The notes beneath the pieces were generated by a model. It saw nothing but the letters and a program-made list of their open reading frames with translations, was not told where the DNA came from and searched no databases. Source: Yoonia rosea (GTDB taxonomy: Bacteria > Pseudomonadota > Alphaproteobacteria > Rhodobacterales > Rhodobacteraceae). Taken from it: a DNA stretch of 64,000 nt. Made by a program: the position numbers and the translations under genes. Every line of letters starts with the position of its first letter. The stretch's first letter is position 1. Of the stretch, positions 1 through 8,902 are shown one piece after another. Location: the NCBI RefSeq assembly GCF_900156505.1, contig NZ_FTPR01000001.1:1984001-2048000 (forward strand). Reading direction: 5' to 3'.

Positions 1-1
1 G

Positions 2-1213
2 GTCTGTTCGGGTATTCTGGAACGCGGCGTGAACCGCAAGGTACTGTATGTGGCGCTCCTGCTGCACGATATCGGCAAAGGGCGCGACGAAGACCATTCC
101 ATCCTTGGCGCCCAGATTTCGCGCAAGGTCGCACCTCGGCTGGGGCTGAACAAGAAGGAATGCGAAACGGTCGAATGGCTGATCCGCTATCACCTCTTGC
201 TGTCGGATGTGGCGCAAAAACGCGACATCTCTGAACCACGTACCGTGCGCGGCTTTGCCAAGGCGGTGAAATCGGTCGAGCGGCTGGAACTGCTGACCAC
301 ACTCACGGTCTGCGATATTCGCGGCGTCGGCCCCGGGACATGGAACAACTGGAAAGCGGTTCTGATCCGCAACCTTTACAAAGCAACCAAATCAGCGCTG
401 GAAACCGGCCTTGAAGACCTCAACCGCGAAAGCCAGGAGGCCGAGGCGAAACGCGCCCTGCGCGCTGAGCTTGCAGATTGGGACAAGAAAGCGCTCAAAA
501 CCGAGATCGGTCGCCACTACGGCACCTATTGGCAGGGGCTTCCGCTCGCGGCGCAGACGATTTTTGCAAGACTGCTGTCCGAGATCAATGACAATGAAAT
601 CAAGATCGACCTGATGCTCGACGAAGACCGCGACGCGACCCGCGCCTGCTTTGCCATGGTCGATCATCCCGGTCTTTTCAGCCGCATGACCGGTGCTTTG
701 GCGCTGGTCGGTGCGAACGTCGTGGATGCACGGACCTACACATCCAAAGACGGCTATGCGACGGCTGTTTTCTGGATACAGGACGATGACGGCAACCCCT
801 ATGAGGCGGCACGGATGCCGCGCCTACGCACGATGATCGAGCGCATCCTGCGTGGCGAAATCGTCGCCAAAGAGGCGCTGAAAGACAAAGACAAAATCAA
901 AAAGCGCGAACGCGCCTTCCGTGTGCCAACGACCATAAGCTTCGATAATGAAGGGTCCGAAATCTATACGATCATCGAGGTCGACACCCGCGACCGGCCG
1001 GGATTGCTTTATGACCTGACGCGCACGCTGGCGAATAATCACGTCTATATCGCGTCAGCCGTGATTGCGACCTACGGCGAGCAGGTCGTGGATACCTTCT
1101 ATGTCAAAGACATGGTCGGTCTGAAGTACCACAATGAGGCCAAGCGCGCATCGCTGGAACGCAAACTGCGCGAAGCCATCGCCCAAGGCGCCGAGCAGGC
1201 GGTGGCAGGATGA
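2..1213 (+). CDS. glnD: PII uridylyltransferase/uridylyl-removing enzyme, C-terminal part
   Basis: This is the 3' part of GlnD, the bifunctional enzyme that uridylylates and deuridylylates PII nitrogen-signalling proteins in response to glutamine. About 400 residues are in the window. The reading frame is open to the left edge, so the nucleotidyltransferase domain lies outside. The fragment begins inside the HD domain (LLHDIGKG close to the left edge), which performs uridylyl removal. Two ACT domains follow, around residues 190-260 and 310-365 counted from the GTG at 29; both contain the D-x-PGL turn (DHPGLFSRM and DRPGLLYDL) used in glutamine sensing. The stop overlaps the murJ start by 4 bases. 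Identification is firm; only the length is cut. Confidence 0.96.
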   Translation, partial: VCSGILERGVNRKVLYVALLLHDIGKGRDEDHSILGAQISRKVAPRLGLNKKECETVEWLIRYHLLLSDVAQKRDISEPRTVRGFAKAVKSVERLELLTTLTVCDIRGVGPGTWNNWKAVLIRNLYKATKSALETGLEDLNRESQEAEAKRALRAELADWDKKALKTEIGRHYGTYWQGLPLAAQTIFARLLSEINDNEIKIDLMLDEDRDATRACFAMVDHPGLFSRMTGALALVGANVVDARTYTSKDGYATAVFWIQDDDGNPYEAARMPRLRTMIERILRGEIVAKEALKDKDKIKKRERAFRVPTTISFDNEGSEIYTIIEVDTRDRPGLLYDLTRTLANNHVYIASAVIATYGEQVVDTFYVKDMVGLKYHNEAKRASLERKLREAIAQGAEQAVAG

Positions 1214-2772
1214 AACCCATCCGCTTGATGGCTGGGTTTTTCACCGTCGGCATCTGGACACTGCTTAGTCGTGTCATGGGTTTTGTGCGCGACATCATGA
1301 TCGCGGCCTACCTTGGCACCGGCCCCGTGGCCGAGGCATTCTTGGTGGCCTTCTCGCTGCCCAATCTCTTCCGCCGCTTTTTTGCCGAAGGCGCGTTCAA
1401 CATGGCCTTTGTGCCAATGTTTTCCAAGAAAGTCGAAGCCGGAGAAGACGCCCATCGCTTTGCCCAGGATGCTTTTGTCGGTCTTGCGGGCGTGTTGACG
1501 GTTTTCACTGTGATCGGCGTGATCTTTATGCCTGCCCTCGTGACGCTGATGGCCAGCGGTTTTTTAGGCACCGAACGTTTCGATCTGGCGGTCTACTACG
1601 GCCGGATCGCCTTTCCCTATATCCTCTTTATTTCGCTCACGGCGCTGCTGTCGGGGGTGTTGAACGCAACCGGGCGCTTTACGGCCGCAGCGGGCGCGCC
1701 AGTTCTGCTGAACGTGATCTTTGTCTTAGCCCTTATTATTATGGGGATGACCTGTGAATGCACGGGGCCTGACGCGCAGTCCATGATCGGACAGGCTCTG
1801 GCATACGCTGTGCCACTTGCGGGCATTGCCCAGCTTGCGCTTGTCTGGGTCGCAGCCACGCGTGCGGGCTATTCCCTGCGCTTGGGCATGCCCAAGATCA
1901 CCCCCGAACTCAAACGTCTTGCGATCATCGCAGCACCCGCAGCGCTCGCGGGCGGTGTTGTGCAGATCAATCTTCTTGTCGGTCGTCAGGTTGCCAGTTT
2001 CTTTGAAGGCGCTGTTGCATGGCTGAACTATGCAGACCGGCTCTATCAATTGCCCCTTGGCGTGGTGGGCATCGCAATCGGGGTTGTGCTGCTGCCCGAT
2101 CTGTCGCGCCGCCTGCGCGCGGGCGATGATGCGGGCGGACAAGACGCCTTTAACCGTGCCTCTGAAATCAGCCTTGCCCTGACCATTCCGGCCTCTGTTG
2201 CCCTTATGGCAATCCCGATCCCGCTCGTCAGTGTCCTTTTCGAACGCGGCGCCTTTACCAGCGACGACACCGCCGCGACTGCACTTGCCGTCGCGGTCTA
2301 CGGTCTGGGCCTGCCTGCCTTTGTGCTACAGAAGACCCTGCAACCGCTGTTCTTTGCCCGTGAAGACACCAAACGGCCCTTCTACTATGCCCTTGCTGCG
2401 ATGGTCCTGAATGCAGCACTGGCCATCGGACTATCACCACAGATCGGTTTTATTGCGGCGGCCATTGGCACGTCCCTCACAGGCTGGGCGATGGTTATCA
2501 TGCTGATGCGCGGTGCGCGGACCATGGGCGACGCTGGCAAATTCGACGCGCGTTTCAAGAAACGGTTGGGGCGGATCATTTTGTCCGCGCTCGCAATGGG
2601 GGCGATCCTCTTCGTAAGTGCTGCGGTGATGACACCTTTCTTTGGCATCGCAACACTGCGCTATCTGGCCCTGTTCGTCTTGGTGCTGATCGGCGTTGTC
2701 AGCTACTTTGGCATCGGTCACCTGCTGGGTGCGTTCAAACTGTCCGAGTTCAAACGCAACCTGCGCCGCTAG
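1210..2772 (+). CDS. murJ: Lipid II flippase MurJ
   Basis: This is a 520-residue polytopic inner-membrane protein of the MOP superfamily (MviN/MurJ) that flips lipid II to the periplasm for peptidoglycan synthesis. The N-terminus carries the family signature (LLSRVMGFVRDIMIA, then FLVAFSLPNLFRRFFAEGAF near residues 45-60). About 14 hydrophobic segments follow, as expected for MurJ, and the length is normal. The ATG overlaps the glnD stop (ATGA), so the two are translationally coupled, an arrangement common in alphaproteobacteria. The 3' end overlaps the convergent rhomboid-like gene by 4 bases. Confidence 0.96.
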   Translation: MKPIRLMAGFFTVGIWTLLSRVMGFVRDIMIAAYLGTGPVAEAFLVAFSLPNLFRRFFAEGAFNMAFVPMFSKKVEAGEDAHRFAQDAFVGLAGVLTVFTVIGVIFMPALVTLMASGFLGTERFDLAVYYGRIAFPYILFISLTALLSGVLNATGRFTAAAGAPVLLNVIFVLALIIMGMTCECTGPDAQSMIGQALAYAVPLAGIAQLALVWVAATRAGYSLRLGMPKITPELKRLAIIAAPAALAGGVVQINLLVGRQVASFFEGAVAWLNYADRLYQLPLGVVGIAIGVVLLPDLSRRLRAGDDAGGQDAFNRASEISLALTIPASVALMAIPIPLVSVLFERGAFTSDDTAATALAVAVYGLGLPAFVLQKTLQPLFFAREDTKRPFYYALAAMVLNAALAIGLSPQIGFIAAAIGTSLTGWAMVIMLMRGARTMGDAGKFDARFKKRLGRIILSALAMGAILFVSAAVMTPFFGIATLRYLALFVLVLIGVVSYFGIGHLLGAFKLSEFKRNLRR

Positions 2773-3449
2773 GACCGTTCCCGCATCCGGCGCACAAGGC
2801 TGGCCCACCCGCCGGGTGCCAGAAGTGTCGAGAGTACGAAACCCGTCACAAAACCCGCAAGCTCCGAAATCCACTGGCTGTTGCCACCGAAGATCAGACC
2901 GAAGATCAGCTGGATCGCCAAAAGAAACCCAATCAGCCGAAACGCCATGATCTGGTTCTCTCCGGCACTTCCAAGCCGCAGCCACAACACATAGGTATAA
3001 GCACCGATGAGACCATAAACCGGTGTAAAGGCCCCAATGAGCAATGTGTTGTCACCCGCCAGCAGGCCGAAAACAACCGCACCGGCAATGCTGGTGACGA
3101 TATAGACAACCAGCACTCTGAACGATCCGTAGTATTCAGCTGTGAACTTGCCCAAAGCGAGGATCAAAGCCGCACAGAACGCCATCTGGATCAGATCACC
3201 ATTGATAAAGGTGTAGGTGACGAACCGCTTGAGCATATCAAGGCTGTTGTCCCCACTCACCAACACACGGTCCAGCACCGCAGGGGCAAAGCCGAATTCC
3301 TCGATCGCGGCAAGCCGCCAGCCCAGACCGCGCGGGCCACCGATGATCCCCGCATTCGCAAGCTGAAAGACAACTTCGATCCCGACAATCGCAAGCGCCA
3401 GCGCAACAATCACGACAGGCAAAGTATTGAACGGGCTTTCGGGCTTCAT
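2769..3449 (-). CDS. Rhomboid-like membrane protein, apparently without protease residues
   Basis: This 226-residue protein has six or more hydrophobic segments and the fold signature of rhomboid intramembrane proteases. In active rhomboids the serine sits in a GxSG motif; here the matching stretch is GAFTPVYGLIGA, with Phe at the serine position. The usual TM6 His is replaced by Glu (SELAGFVTGF). It is therefore more likely a pseudo-rhomboid that binds or regulates membrane clients than a protease. The ATG at 3449 (MKPESPFN) is chosen because the longer frame runs into trpS and has no hydrophobic or conserved character. It is divergent from trpS and convergent with murJ. Family assignment is good; function is unknown. 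Confidence 0.78.
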   Translation of the reverse strand: MKPESPFNTLPVVIVALALAIVGIEVVFQLANAGIIGGPRGLGWRLAAIEEFGFAPAVLDRVLVSGDNSLDMLKRFVTYTFINGDLIQMAFCAALILALGKFTAEYYGSFRVLVVYIVTSIAGAVVFGLLAGDNTLLIGAFTPVYGLIGAYTYVLWLRLGSAGENQIMAFRLIGFLLAIQLIFGLIFGGNSQWISELAGFVTGFVLSTLLAPGGWASLVRRMRERS

Positions 3450-3537
3450 AGCGGTCTCGCTGCAGAGTTGAAGTTGACGGGTCTGTCTGGCATGGGTATG
3501 CGACCCTTGCCCCGAAATCCAGACCGGACATTGCACC

Positions 3538-4554
3538 ATGAGCGAAACATCATTTACACCGCGCGTCTTCTCGGGGATCAAACCCTCAGGCGGGCTGACG
3601 CTTGGCAACTATCTGGGCGCGATCAAACGCTTTGTGGGCATGCAGGGGCAAATGGAGACGATCTATTGCGTCGTCGACATGCACGCGATCACCGTCTGGC
3701 AAGACCCAAAAGAGCTCGCCAATATGACCCGCGAAGTGGCCGCAGGTTACCTTGCCGCAGGGCTCGATCCTAGCCAGTCCATTCTGTTCAACCAAAGCCA
3801 GGTCGCAGCCCACGCCGAACTGGGCTGGATTTTCAACTGCGTCGCCCGAGTCGGCTGGATGAACCGCATGACCCAGTTCAAGGACAAAGCCGGTAGCAAC
3901 GCCGAAAAAGTGTCGCTGGGCCTCTATGCTTATCCCGCACTGATGGCCGCCGATATTCTGCTTTATCACGCCACTCATGTGCCCGTGGGCGAGGACCAGA
4001 AACAACATGTTGAGCTGACCCGCGACATCGCCGCGAAATTCAACCATGACTTCAAAAACGATTTCTTTCCGCTGACCGAACCGGTCATCGAAGGCCCTGC
4101 CATGCGCATCATGAACCTGCGTGACGGGACCAAGAAAATGTCCAAGTCGGGCGAAAGCGACATGGAACGCATCAACATGACTGATGATGCCGACAAGATC
4201 GCCAAGAAGTTCAAGAAAGCAAAGACTGATCCTGAACCGCTCCCCGAAACGGTCGAGGGGCTCAAGGACCGGCCCGAAGCGCGCAATCTGGTCGAGATTT
4301 ACGCCGCCCTGAACGACATGACCCCAGAGGCCGTTATCGCCGAATACCCCGGCGCGGGCTGGGGCACGTTCAAACCGGCGCTGGCCGATCTGGCGGTGGC
4401 GAAACTTGCCCCGATTTCGGACGAAATGGCACGGTTCATGGCTGATCCGGCAGAGATTGACCGCATCCTTGGCGAGGGCGCGGAAAAAGCACGGGCCATC
4501 GCCAACCCCATCCTGCGGGATTGCTATGACATCGTGGGGCTGCTGCGTAGCTGA
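3538..4554 (+). CDS. trpS: Tryptophanyl-tRNA synthetase
   Basis: This 338-residue class I aminoacyl-tRNA synthetase charges tRNA-Trp. The HIGH-type motif is [12 protein letters not shown] near residues 16-27 and the KMSKS loop is TKKMSKS near residue 200. Between them lies the tryptophan-binding core, including the D-M-H-A-I-T segment near residue 45. Length matches bacterial TrpS (about 330-345). It is probably monocistronic: divergent from the rhomboid-like gene across 88 bp and convergent with the peroxidase gene. Confidence 0.97.
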   Translation: MSETSFTPRVFSGIKPSGGLTLGNYLGAIKRFVGMQGQMETIYCVVDMHAITVWQDPKELANMTREVAAGYLAAGLDPSQSILFNQSQVAAHAELGWIFNCVARVGWMNRMTQFKDKAGSNAEKVSLGLYAYPALMAADILLYHATHVPVGEDQKQHVELTRDIAAKFNHDFKNDFFPLTEPVIEGPAMRIMNLRDGTKKMSKSGESDMERINMTDDADKIAKKFKKAKTDPEPLPETVEGLKDRPEARNLVEIYAALNDMTPEAVIAEYPGAGWGTFKPALADLAVAKLAPISDEMARFMADPAEIDRILGEGAEKARAIANPILRDCYDIVGLLRS

Positions 4555-4711
4555 AGCCGAACGCAGCGCGGCAGCTGTGCGGTCTTGTTTCAACGGATCG
4601 CCGCAAAACACGCCTTAGCTTTCTCTGGCAGGGCCTGATATTGCAGGGCCTTTGAAAGGCCGACCTGACGCTGACAGATTGACCCTATCCGCGCCACGTA
4701 TTCAAAGCAGA

Positions 4712-5290
4712 CTATTGCGTGACAGTTGCATCAGACAATAAGCTGTCGATTTGCCGTGTGATCTGATCCGATAGCGGACTGATACGAGAGGCAAAGGTGT
4801 CGACAACCTGGCCTTGCCGATCCAGCAATACCTTGTTGAAATTCCATCTTGGCGTAAATCCAACCTCTTGGCGGAGTGACTGATAAAACGGATGGGCATT
4901 GCGCCCCTTCACTCCGGTGATCACGGTCATGGGCATATCAATGCCATAGATGAGCTCACAAAACTCTTTGACCTCAGCGTTGCTTGCAAGCTCCTGGTTG
5001 AAATCGTCAGAGGGGACTGCAAGCACCACCAATCCTTGATCGCGGTAGCGGTCATAAAGCGCCTGCAATTCGCGATACTGCTCTGTGAACGCGCACATCG
5101 AGGCTGTATTGACCACAAGAACAGGCTGCCCTTCCCATTGCGCGAGGGTCAGCGTTCCACCATCGATCGAGTCGAACGGTGTCTCTCGATCAAGTGCAGT
5201 GGTCTGGCTGCTCCATAAGACAAAAAAGGCTGTCAGGAAGCACAGTGAACTCGACTTGAGCCAGTGCATATTTCGTCGGGCTGTGATCAT
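4712..5290 (-). CDS. Exported glutathione peroxidase family protein
   Basis: This 192-residue thiol peroxidase reduces hydrogen peroxide or organic peroxides. The N-terminus has a basic start and a hydrophobic core ending near TTALD (about residue 33), which suggests a Sec signal peptide and periplasmic location. The GPx active site is complete. The peroxidatic residue is Cys, not Sec, in NTASMCAFTEQY; the Gln region follows VPSDDFNQEL; and the Trp/Asn pair is in PRWNFNK. The Cys-type enzyme probably uses thioredoxin-like reductants rather than glutathione. The first ATG (5290) has GAGAGCG upstream; a second ATG seven codons later would also keep the signal peptide. It is divergent from the VOC gene across 328 bp. 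Confidence 0.9.
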   Translation of the reverse strand: MITARRNMHWLKSSSLCFLTAFFVLWSSQTTALDRETPFDSIDGGTLTLAQWEGQPVLVVNTASMCAFTEQYRELQALYDRYRDQGLVVLAVPSDDFNQELASNAEVKEFCELIYGIDMPMTVITGVKGRNAHPFYQSLRQEVGFTPRWNFNKVLLDRQGQVVDTFASRISPLSDQITRQIDSLLSDATVTQ

Positions 5291-5618
5291 GAATGCGCTC
5301 TCATGTTTATGGCCTGATACCTAGTCCATTCCTCCGGATTTCAAGCTCTTGGCGATGACCGCGCGGCCCGATCTTCGTTTGGCGACCGCTGCATCTAACA
5401 CCCTGAGTACAATCCAGCCATTCGTAGGATGTCCCCCAAGCGGCGTGTGGAACGCGCGCGTTTCTCCAGATCTCAGTGGATCGCATCTCTGTGACCGGCA
5501 TCGCACTGTACAGCGGAGCCATTACGTGCACTTTTGAACATTCCATATTGAGAAATGCGCCTTTTGTGCAAATATGAAATGCCGTATCTTGGCCTCACGC
5601 ATAACCAAGAGGCACACC
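5291..5618. other. 328-bp divergent intergenic region, no supported gene
   Basis: This stretch separates the divergent peroxidase and VOC genes. Short open frames exist on the minus strand (for example 5307-5546), but they lack a convincing ribosome site, conserved motif or typical composition, so none is called. The 100 bases before the VOC gene are AT-richer and contain an imperfect inverted repeat (CATATT at about 5546 and AATATG at about 5571), which could be an operator. Confidence 0.5.
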
Positions 5619-6098
5619 ATGTCTGCACCTTCAACAGCCCGCGTTGGGCACGTTCACCTGCGGGTCTCGGATCTTGAACGCGCGATCGCCTTTTACTCAG
5701 GCGTTTTGGGTTTCGCCCTAACCCAACGCCATGGTGACCAGGCGGCCTTTCTGGCCGCTGGCGATTATCACCATCACATCGGCCTGAACACATGGGAAAG
5801 CCTTGGTGCGTCTCCTCCCCCCAAAGGACACACAGGCCTATACCACACAGCCTTTCTGTATCCCGACAGAAAGTCGCTGGCCCAAGTTGTCCGGCGCGTG
5901 CTTGATGCAGGCATCCCGCTGGATGGCGCAGGCGATCACGGGGTGAGCGAGGCCATTTATCTGCGTGACCCTGACCAGAACGGCGTCGAGCTCTACTATG
6001 ACCGCCCGATGGCGGTCTGGCCCCGTGATGCAGACGGCACACTCGCCATGACCAACGGCCGAGTTGATCTGCCAGCCCTCTTGGCGCTGGCCGAGTAA
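5619..6098 (+). CDS. VOC superfamily protein (glyoxalase/extradiol dioxygenase-like)
   Basis: This 159-residue cytoplasmic protein of the vicinal oxygen chelate superfamily resembles CatE/catechol-2,3-dioxygenase-like proteins. Paired beta-alpha-beta-beta-beta modules show probable metal ligands: His in GHVHLRVSDLE near residue 11, the histidines in HHHIGLNTW near residue 54, and Glu in NGVELYYDRP near residue 125. AAGAGG lies just before the chosen ATG. An upstream in-frame ATG at 5574 adds 15 residues without a ribosome site. Substrate cannot be read from sequence; aromatic ring cleavage, methylglyoxal chemistry or antibiotic binding are all possible in this family. Confidence 0.85.
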   Translation: MSAPSTARVGHVHLRVSDLERAIAFYSGVLGFALTQRHGDQAAFLAAGDYHHHIGLNTWESLGASPPPKGHTGLYHTAFLYPDRKSLAQVVRRVLDAGIPLDGAGDHGVSEAIYLRDPDQNGVELYYDRPMAVWPRDADGTLAMTNGRVDLPALLALAE

Positions 6099-6203
6099 AC
6101 GTCATAAAACTGAATCCCTCAGAGCCTAACACGAGGGAGCGTTGAAGAATCGCGCAACTGTCCGCACAGGTGTCTCTTGTCCCGTGATCACCTTGGTCGG
6201 CTC

Positions 6204-6235
6204 ATGCGTCCGGTGTACCCCGGCATCGGACGCAT
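6204..6235 (+). promoter_or_regulatory. Perfect 9-bp hairpin in the leader of ilvE
   Basis: ATGCGTCCG (6204-6212) pairs perfectly with CGGACGCAT (6227-6235) across a 14-nt loop, 57 bases upstream of the aminotransferase start. No U-run follows directly, though CATTTT occurs about 20 nt later. It may terminate the upstream VOC transcript or act in the ilvE leader. No leucine/isoleucine/valine-rich leader peptide was found. Confidence 0.5.
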
Positions 6236-6292
6236 CCCCACTTTACCCTCTCATTTTGCAGGCCTAGGGTGGCCCAAAAGGGAGATCGCACC

Positions 6293-7156
6293 ATGGCTAC
6301 CGGCAAAAACATCCGCACCTATTTCGAAGGCAAATGGCATGACGGCGACGTCCCTGTCATGCGGGCGGCTGATCATGGCACGTGGCTGGGAACGACTGTT
6401 TTTGATGGTGCCCGCTTTGTGAACGGGCTGATGCCTGATCTTGATTTGCACTGCGCCCGCGTGAACCGCTCGGCCGAAGCGCTGATGATCACGCCGACCG
6501 TCAGCACCGAAGAGATGATCGCAGTCACCAAAGAGGGTCTGGCGAAATACGACACAGGCGCCGCCGTCTATATCCGCCCAATGTATTGGGCAATCCACGG
6601 TGACGCGACAGCGATTGTCCCCAGCGCCGAGGAAACCGGTTTTGCCATTTGTCTTGAAGAAATCCCCTTTGCTGCGGCCACCGCCACGACAACACTGGGC
6701 CTGACCAAATTCCGCCGCCCTGTGATCGACGACGCGGTGGTCAACGCCAAGGCAGGCTGCCTTTACCCCAACAACGCCCGGATGCTGGCCGAGGTCCGCG
6801 CGCGCGGATTTTCAAACGCACTCGTCGCCGATGCCATGGGCAACGTGGCCGAAACGGCCACCGCAAACGTCTTTATGGTCAAGGATGGCGAGGTTTTTAC
6901 CCCTATCCCCAATGGCACCTTCCTGTCCGGCATCACGCGCGCACGGCATATCGCGAACCTGCGTGCAGACGGCGTCAAAGTGCATGAAACCGTGCTGACC
7001 TTTGATGATTTCCACGGCGCTGACGAGGTTTTCCTTTCGGGCAACATGGCCAAGGTTACGCCCGTCACCGCCTTCGAGAATACGCAGTATCAAGTTGGTC
7101 CTGTGACCCGCCAAGTACGTGAAATGTATTGGGACTGGGCGGCCAGCACTGCATAG
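6293..7156 (+). CDS. ilvE: Branched-chain amino acid aminotransferase (fold-type IV PLP enzyme)
   Basis: This 287-residue class IV PLP aminotransferase transfers amino groups between branched-chain 2-oxo acids and glutamate. The PLP lysine lies in VVNAKAGCLYPNNARM (around residue 150), followed by the cofactor-binding ETATANVF and the G-(I/T)-TR segment SGITRARHI that contacts the PLP phosphate. The start at 6293 has GGGAG eight bases upstream; the next upstream ATG has none. Length is slightly shorter than E. coli IlvE (309). D-amino acid or 4-amino-4-deoxychorismate activities exist in the same fold, so substrate is inferred. It stands alone downstream of a leader hairpin. Confidence 0.85.
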   Translation: MATGKNIRTYFEGKWHDGDVPVMRAADHGTWLGTTVFDGARFVNGLMPDLDLHCARVNRSAEALMITPTVSTEEMIAVTKEGLAKYDTGAAVYIRPMYWAIHGDATAIVPSAEETGFAICLEEIPFAAATATTTLGLTKFRRPVIDDAVVNAKAGCLYPNNARMLAEVRARGFSNALVADAMGNVAETATANVFMVKDGEVFTPIPNGTFLSGITRARHIANLRADGVKVHETVLTFDDFHGADEVFLSGNMAKVTPVTAFENTQYQVGPVTRQVREMYWDWAASTA

Positions 7157-7225
7157 CGGGCAAAGCAATCTGTCGTTGCCAGCACGTGAAGGATGCGCCA
7201 CAGTTACCCCAAGAGGGAGAGCAAT

Positions 7226-7681
7226 ATGCGTAAGTTTCTGGTCGTTTTGGATGATAGCCGCGAGTGCCTGAACGCCATGCGCTTTGCCGCGATGCGCGCA
7301 TCCCATACCGGCGGTGGCGTGGCCGTTCTGTCCATCATCCCGCCTGACGAATTCAACCACTGGATCGGCGTGGGTGAGATCATGCGTGCCGAAGCCCGCG
7401 AGCGGATCGAAGTCCACTTTGAAGTTTTTGCGAAATGGATGCGCGACAAACAGAACGTTGATCCTGAACTCGTGATCCGCGAAGGCGAACCGCTCAGTGA
7501 AATCATTGCCTATGTGAACGAAGACCCTGAAATCGGCGTTTTGGTTCTGGGCGCCGGCATCGACAGCAAAGGCCCCGGGCCCTTGGTGTCACAACTCAGC
7601 AAGCAATCCGGTAGCCTGCCTGTCCCGATCACGATTGTGCCGGGTGATCTGTCCAAAGAGCGACTCGAGGCGATCACATAG
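7226..7681 (+). CDS. Universal stress protein (UspA family)
   Basis: This 151-residue cytoplasmic protein has the USP alpha/beta fold: an N-terminal strand and acidic turn (FLVVLDDSRECLNAM), an HTGGGVAVLSII strand, and a C-terminal LVLGAG....VPITIVPG segment in the position of the ATP-binding loop. The canonical G-2x-G-9x-G(S/T) is only partly kept (GAGIDSKGPGPLVSQLSKQSG), so nucleotide binding is uncertain. The start at 7226 follows a strong GAGGGAGAG site. It lies alone between ilvE and the nfu gene. A second, unrelated-looking Usp sits in the sulfonate operon at 54783. Confidence 0.88.
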   Translation: MRKFLVVLDDSRECLNAMRFAAMRASHTGGGVAVLSIIPPDEFNHWIGVGEIMRAEARERIEVHFEVFAKWMRDKQNVDPELVIREGEPLSEIIAYVNEDPEIGVLVLGAGIDSKGPGPLVSQLSKQSGSLPVPITIVPGDLSKERLEAIT

Positions 7682-7770
7682 CCCTGCACGGCCGATTTAG
7701 AATCATTCCAAACCTTGACATCAGCGTCGGGCGGTCGCATATCTAAAGCCTGACAAAAAAGGTTGGCCAC

Positions 7771-8334
7771 ATGTTCATCCAGACTGAATCGACACCAAAC
7801 CCCGCAACGCTCAAGTTTCTGCCCGGCCAGAACGTGCTTGAGGTCGGCACCGCCGACTTCCCAAGTGTCGAGGCGGCTGAAAACTCACCGCTCGCCAAGC
7901 GCATCTTTGCCACTGGTGGTGTGACGGGCGTCTTCTTTGGCCTTGATTTCGTGACCGTCACGAAGGCCGACGATGTCGCGTGGGACCATATCAAACCGGG
8001 CATTCTTGGCGCGATCATGGAGCACTATCAATCCGGTCAATCCGTGATGGCCGATGACCATAAACCGGTCAGCGGGCATGCCGAACACAGCGGCGAAGAC
8101 GCCGAGATTGTCGGGCAGATCAAAGAACTTCTTGATACCCGCGTGCGCCCAGCCGTAGCACAAGATGGTGGCGACATCACCTTCCACGGATTTGAGCGCG
8201 GCATCGTGTACCTGCACATGCAAGGCGCATGCGCCGGTTGCCCGTCATCAACGCTGACCCTGAAAATGGGCATCGAGAACCTGCTGCGCCACTACATCCC
8301 CGAGGTGGTCGAGGTCCGGCCAGTTGCAGCCTAA
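7771..8334 (+). CDS. Nfu-type iron-sulfur cluster scaffold/carrier protein
   Basis: This 187-residue protein delivers Fe-S clusters to apoproteins. It has an N-terminal Nfu_N domain (MFIQTESTPNPATLKFLPG) and a C-terminal NifU domain ending in the cluster-binding CAGCPSSTLTLKMGIENLL (CxxC near residue 152). This is the usual alphaproteobacterial and mitochondrial NFU1 layout and length. Its 3' end overlaps the tsaB start, giving a short nfu-tsaB-rimI operon. Confidence 0.93.
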   Translation: MFIQTESTPNPATLKFLPGQNVLEVGTADFPSVEAAENSPLAKRIFATGGVTGVFFGLDFVTVTKADDVAWDHIKPGILGAIMEHYQSGQSVMADDHKPVSGHAEHSGEDAEIVGQIKELLDTRVRPAVAQDGGDITFHGFERGIVYLHMQGACAGCPSSTLTLKMGIENLLRHYIPEVVEVRPVAA

Positions 8335-8902
8335 GCCAATTGTCTTAGCATTCGATACATCGGCGGCGCATTGCGCCGCCGCTTTACTGTTGGGCGACCG
8401 GATCGTCACACACGTGGACGAAATGGCCAAAGGACAGGCCGAACATCTGATGCCGATGCTCGAAGAGATGCTGGCGACCGAGGGGCTGACATGGCGCGAC
8501 CTTGACGGTATCGGGGTGGGTGTTGGTCCCGGAAATTTTACAGGTATTCGCATCGCGCTATCTGCCGCACGCGGGCTGGCGCTTGGGCTTGGAAAGCCGG
8601 CGATTGGCGTGAACGGGTTTGACGCCCGCGCCCTTGGCGAAACGCTCCCTTTCACGGCAACCATTCCCGCCCCGCGCGACCAGTCCTACACCCAAGCGTT
8701 CCACGCCGATGGCACGACAAGCGATCCCGCCCAGAACACAGAGCCCGCAGGCGCACAAAAAGGCGCAGAGGTGCTGATCGGCGCCGTCGCTGAAATCGCC
8801 GCATCGCGCCTCGCGACAGACCACCCGCGCCCTGCCCCCCTCTATATCCGCAGCGCCGACGCCGCCCCGCCGCGCGATCCCGCTCCCGTCTTGCTCCCAT
8901 GA
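8324..8902 (+). CDS. tsaB: tRNA threonylcarbamoyladenosine biosynthesis protein TsaB
   Basis: TsaB is the non-catalytic actin-like partner of TsaD in t6A37 tRNA modification. The 192-residue product begins with the typical LAFDTSAAHCAAAL strand and contains GIGVGVGPGNFTGIRIALSAARGLA near residue 70-90, the ASKHA-type glycine motif used for TsaD pairing. The start is a TTG at 8324, inside the end of the nfu gene, because no ATG occurs before the conserved FDTS strand. The protein is shorter than E. coli TsaB (231) at its C-terminus, as in many alphaproteobacteria. Confidence 0.92.
   Translation: MQPKPIVLAFDTSAAHCAAALLLGDRIVTHVDEMAKGQAEHLMPMLEEMLATEGLTWRDLDGIGVGVGPGNFTGIRIALSAARGLALGLGKPAIGVNGFDARALGETLPFTATIPAPRDQSYTQAFHADGTTSDPAQNTEPAGAQKGAEVLIGAVAEIAASRLATDHPRPAPLYIRSADAAPPRDPAPVLLP

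Noticed and set aside
4918..4928. GGTGATCACGG as a member of the same operator set
   Set aside because: It lies inside the peroxidase coding sequence and lacks the TGTGATCACA core.
5307..5546. Minus-strand frame of 79 codons between the peroxidase and VOC genes
   Set aside because: No ribosome site, no recognisable motif, overlapping frames on both strands are equally long; treated as intergenic.
6186..6193. GTGATCAC before ilvE as a further copy of the sdh/suc operator
   Set aside because: Flanks are C and C instead of T and A, so the 10-bp core is not complete and the outer T/A symmetry is missing; likely chance.
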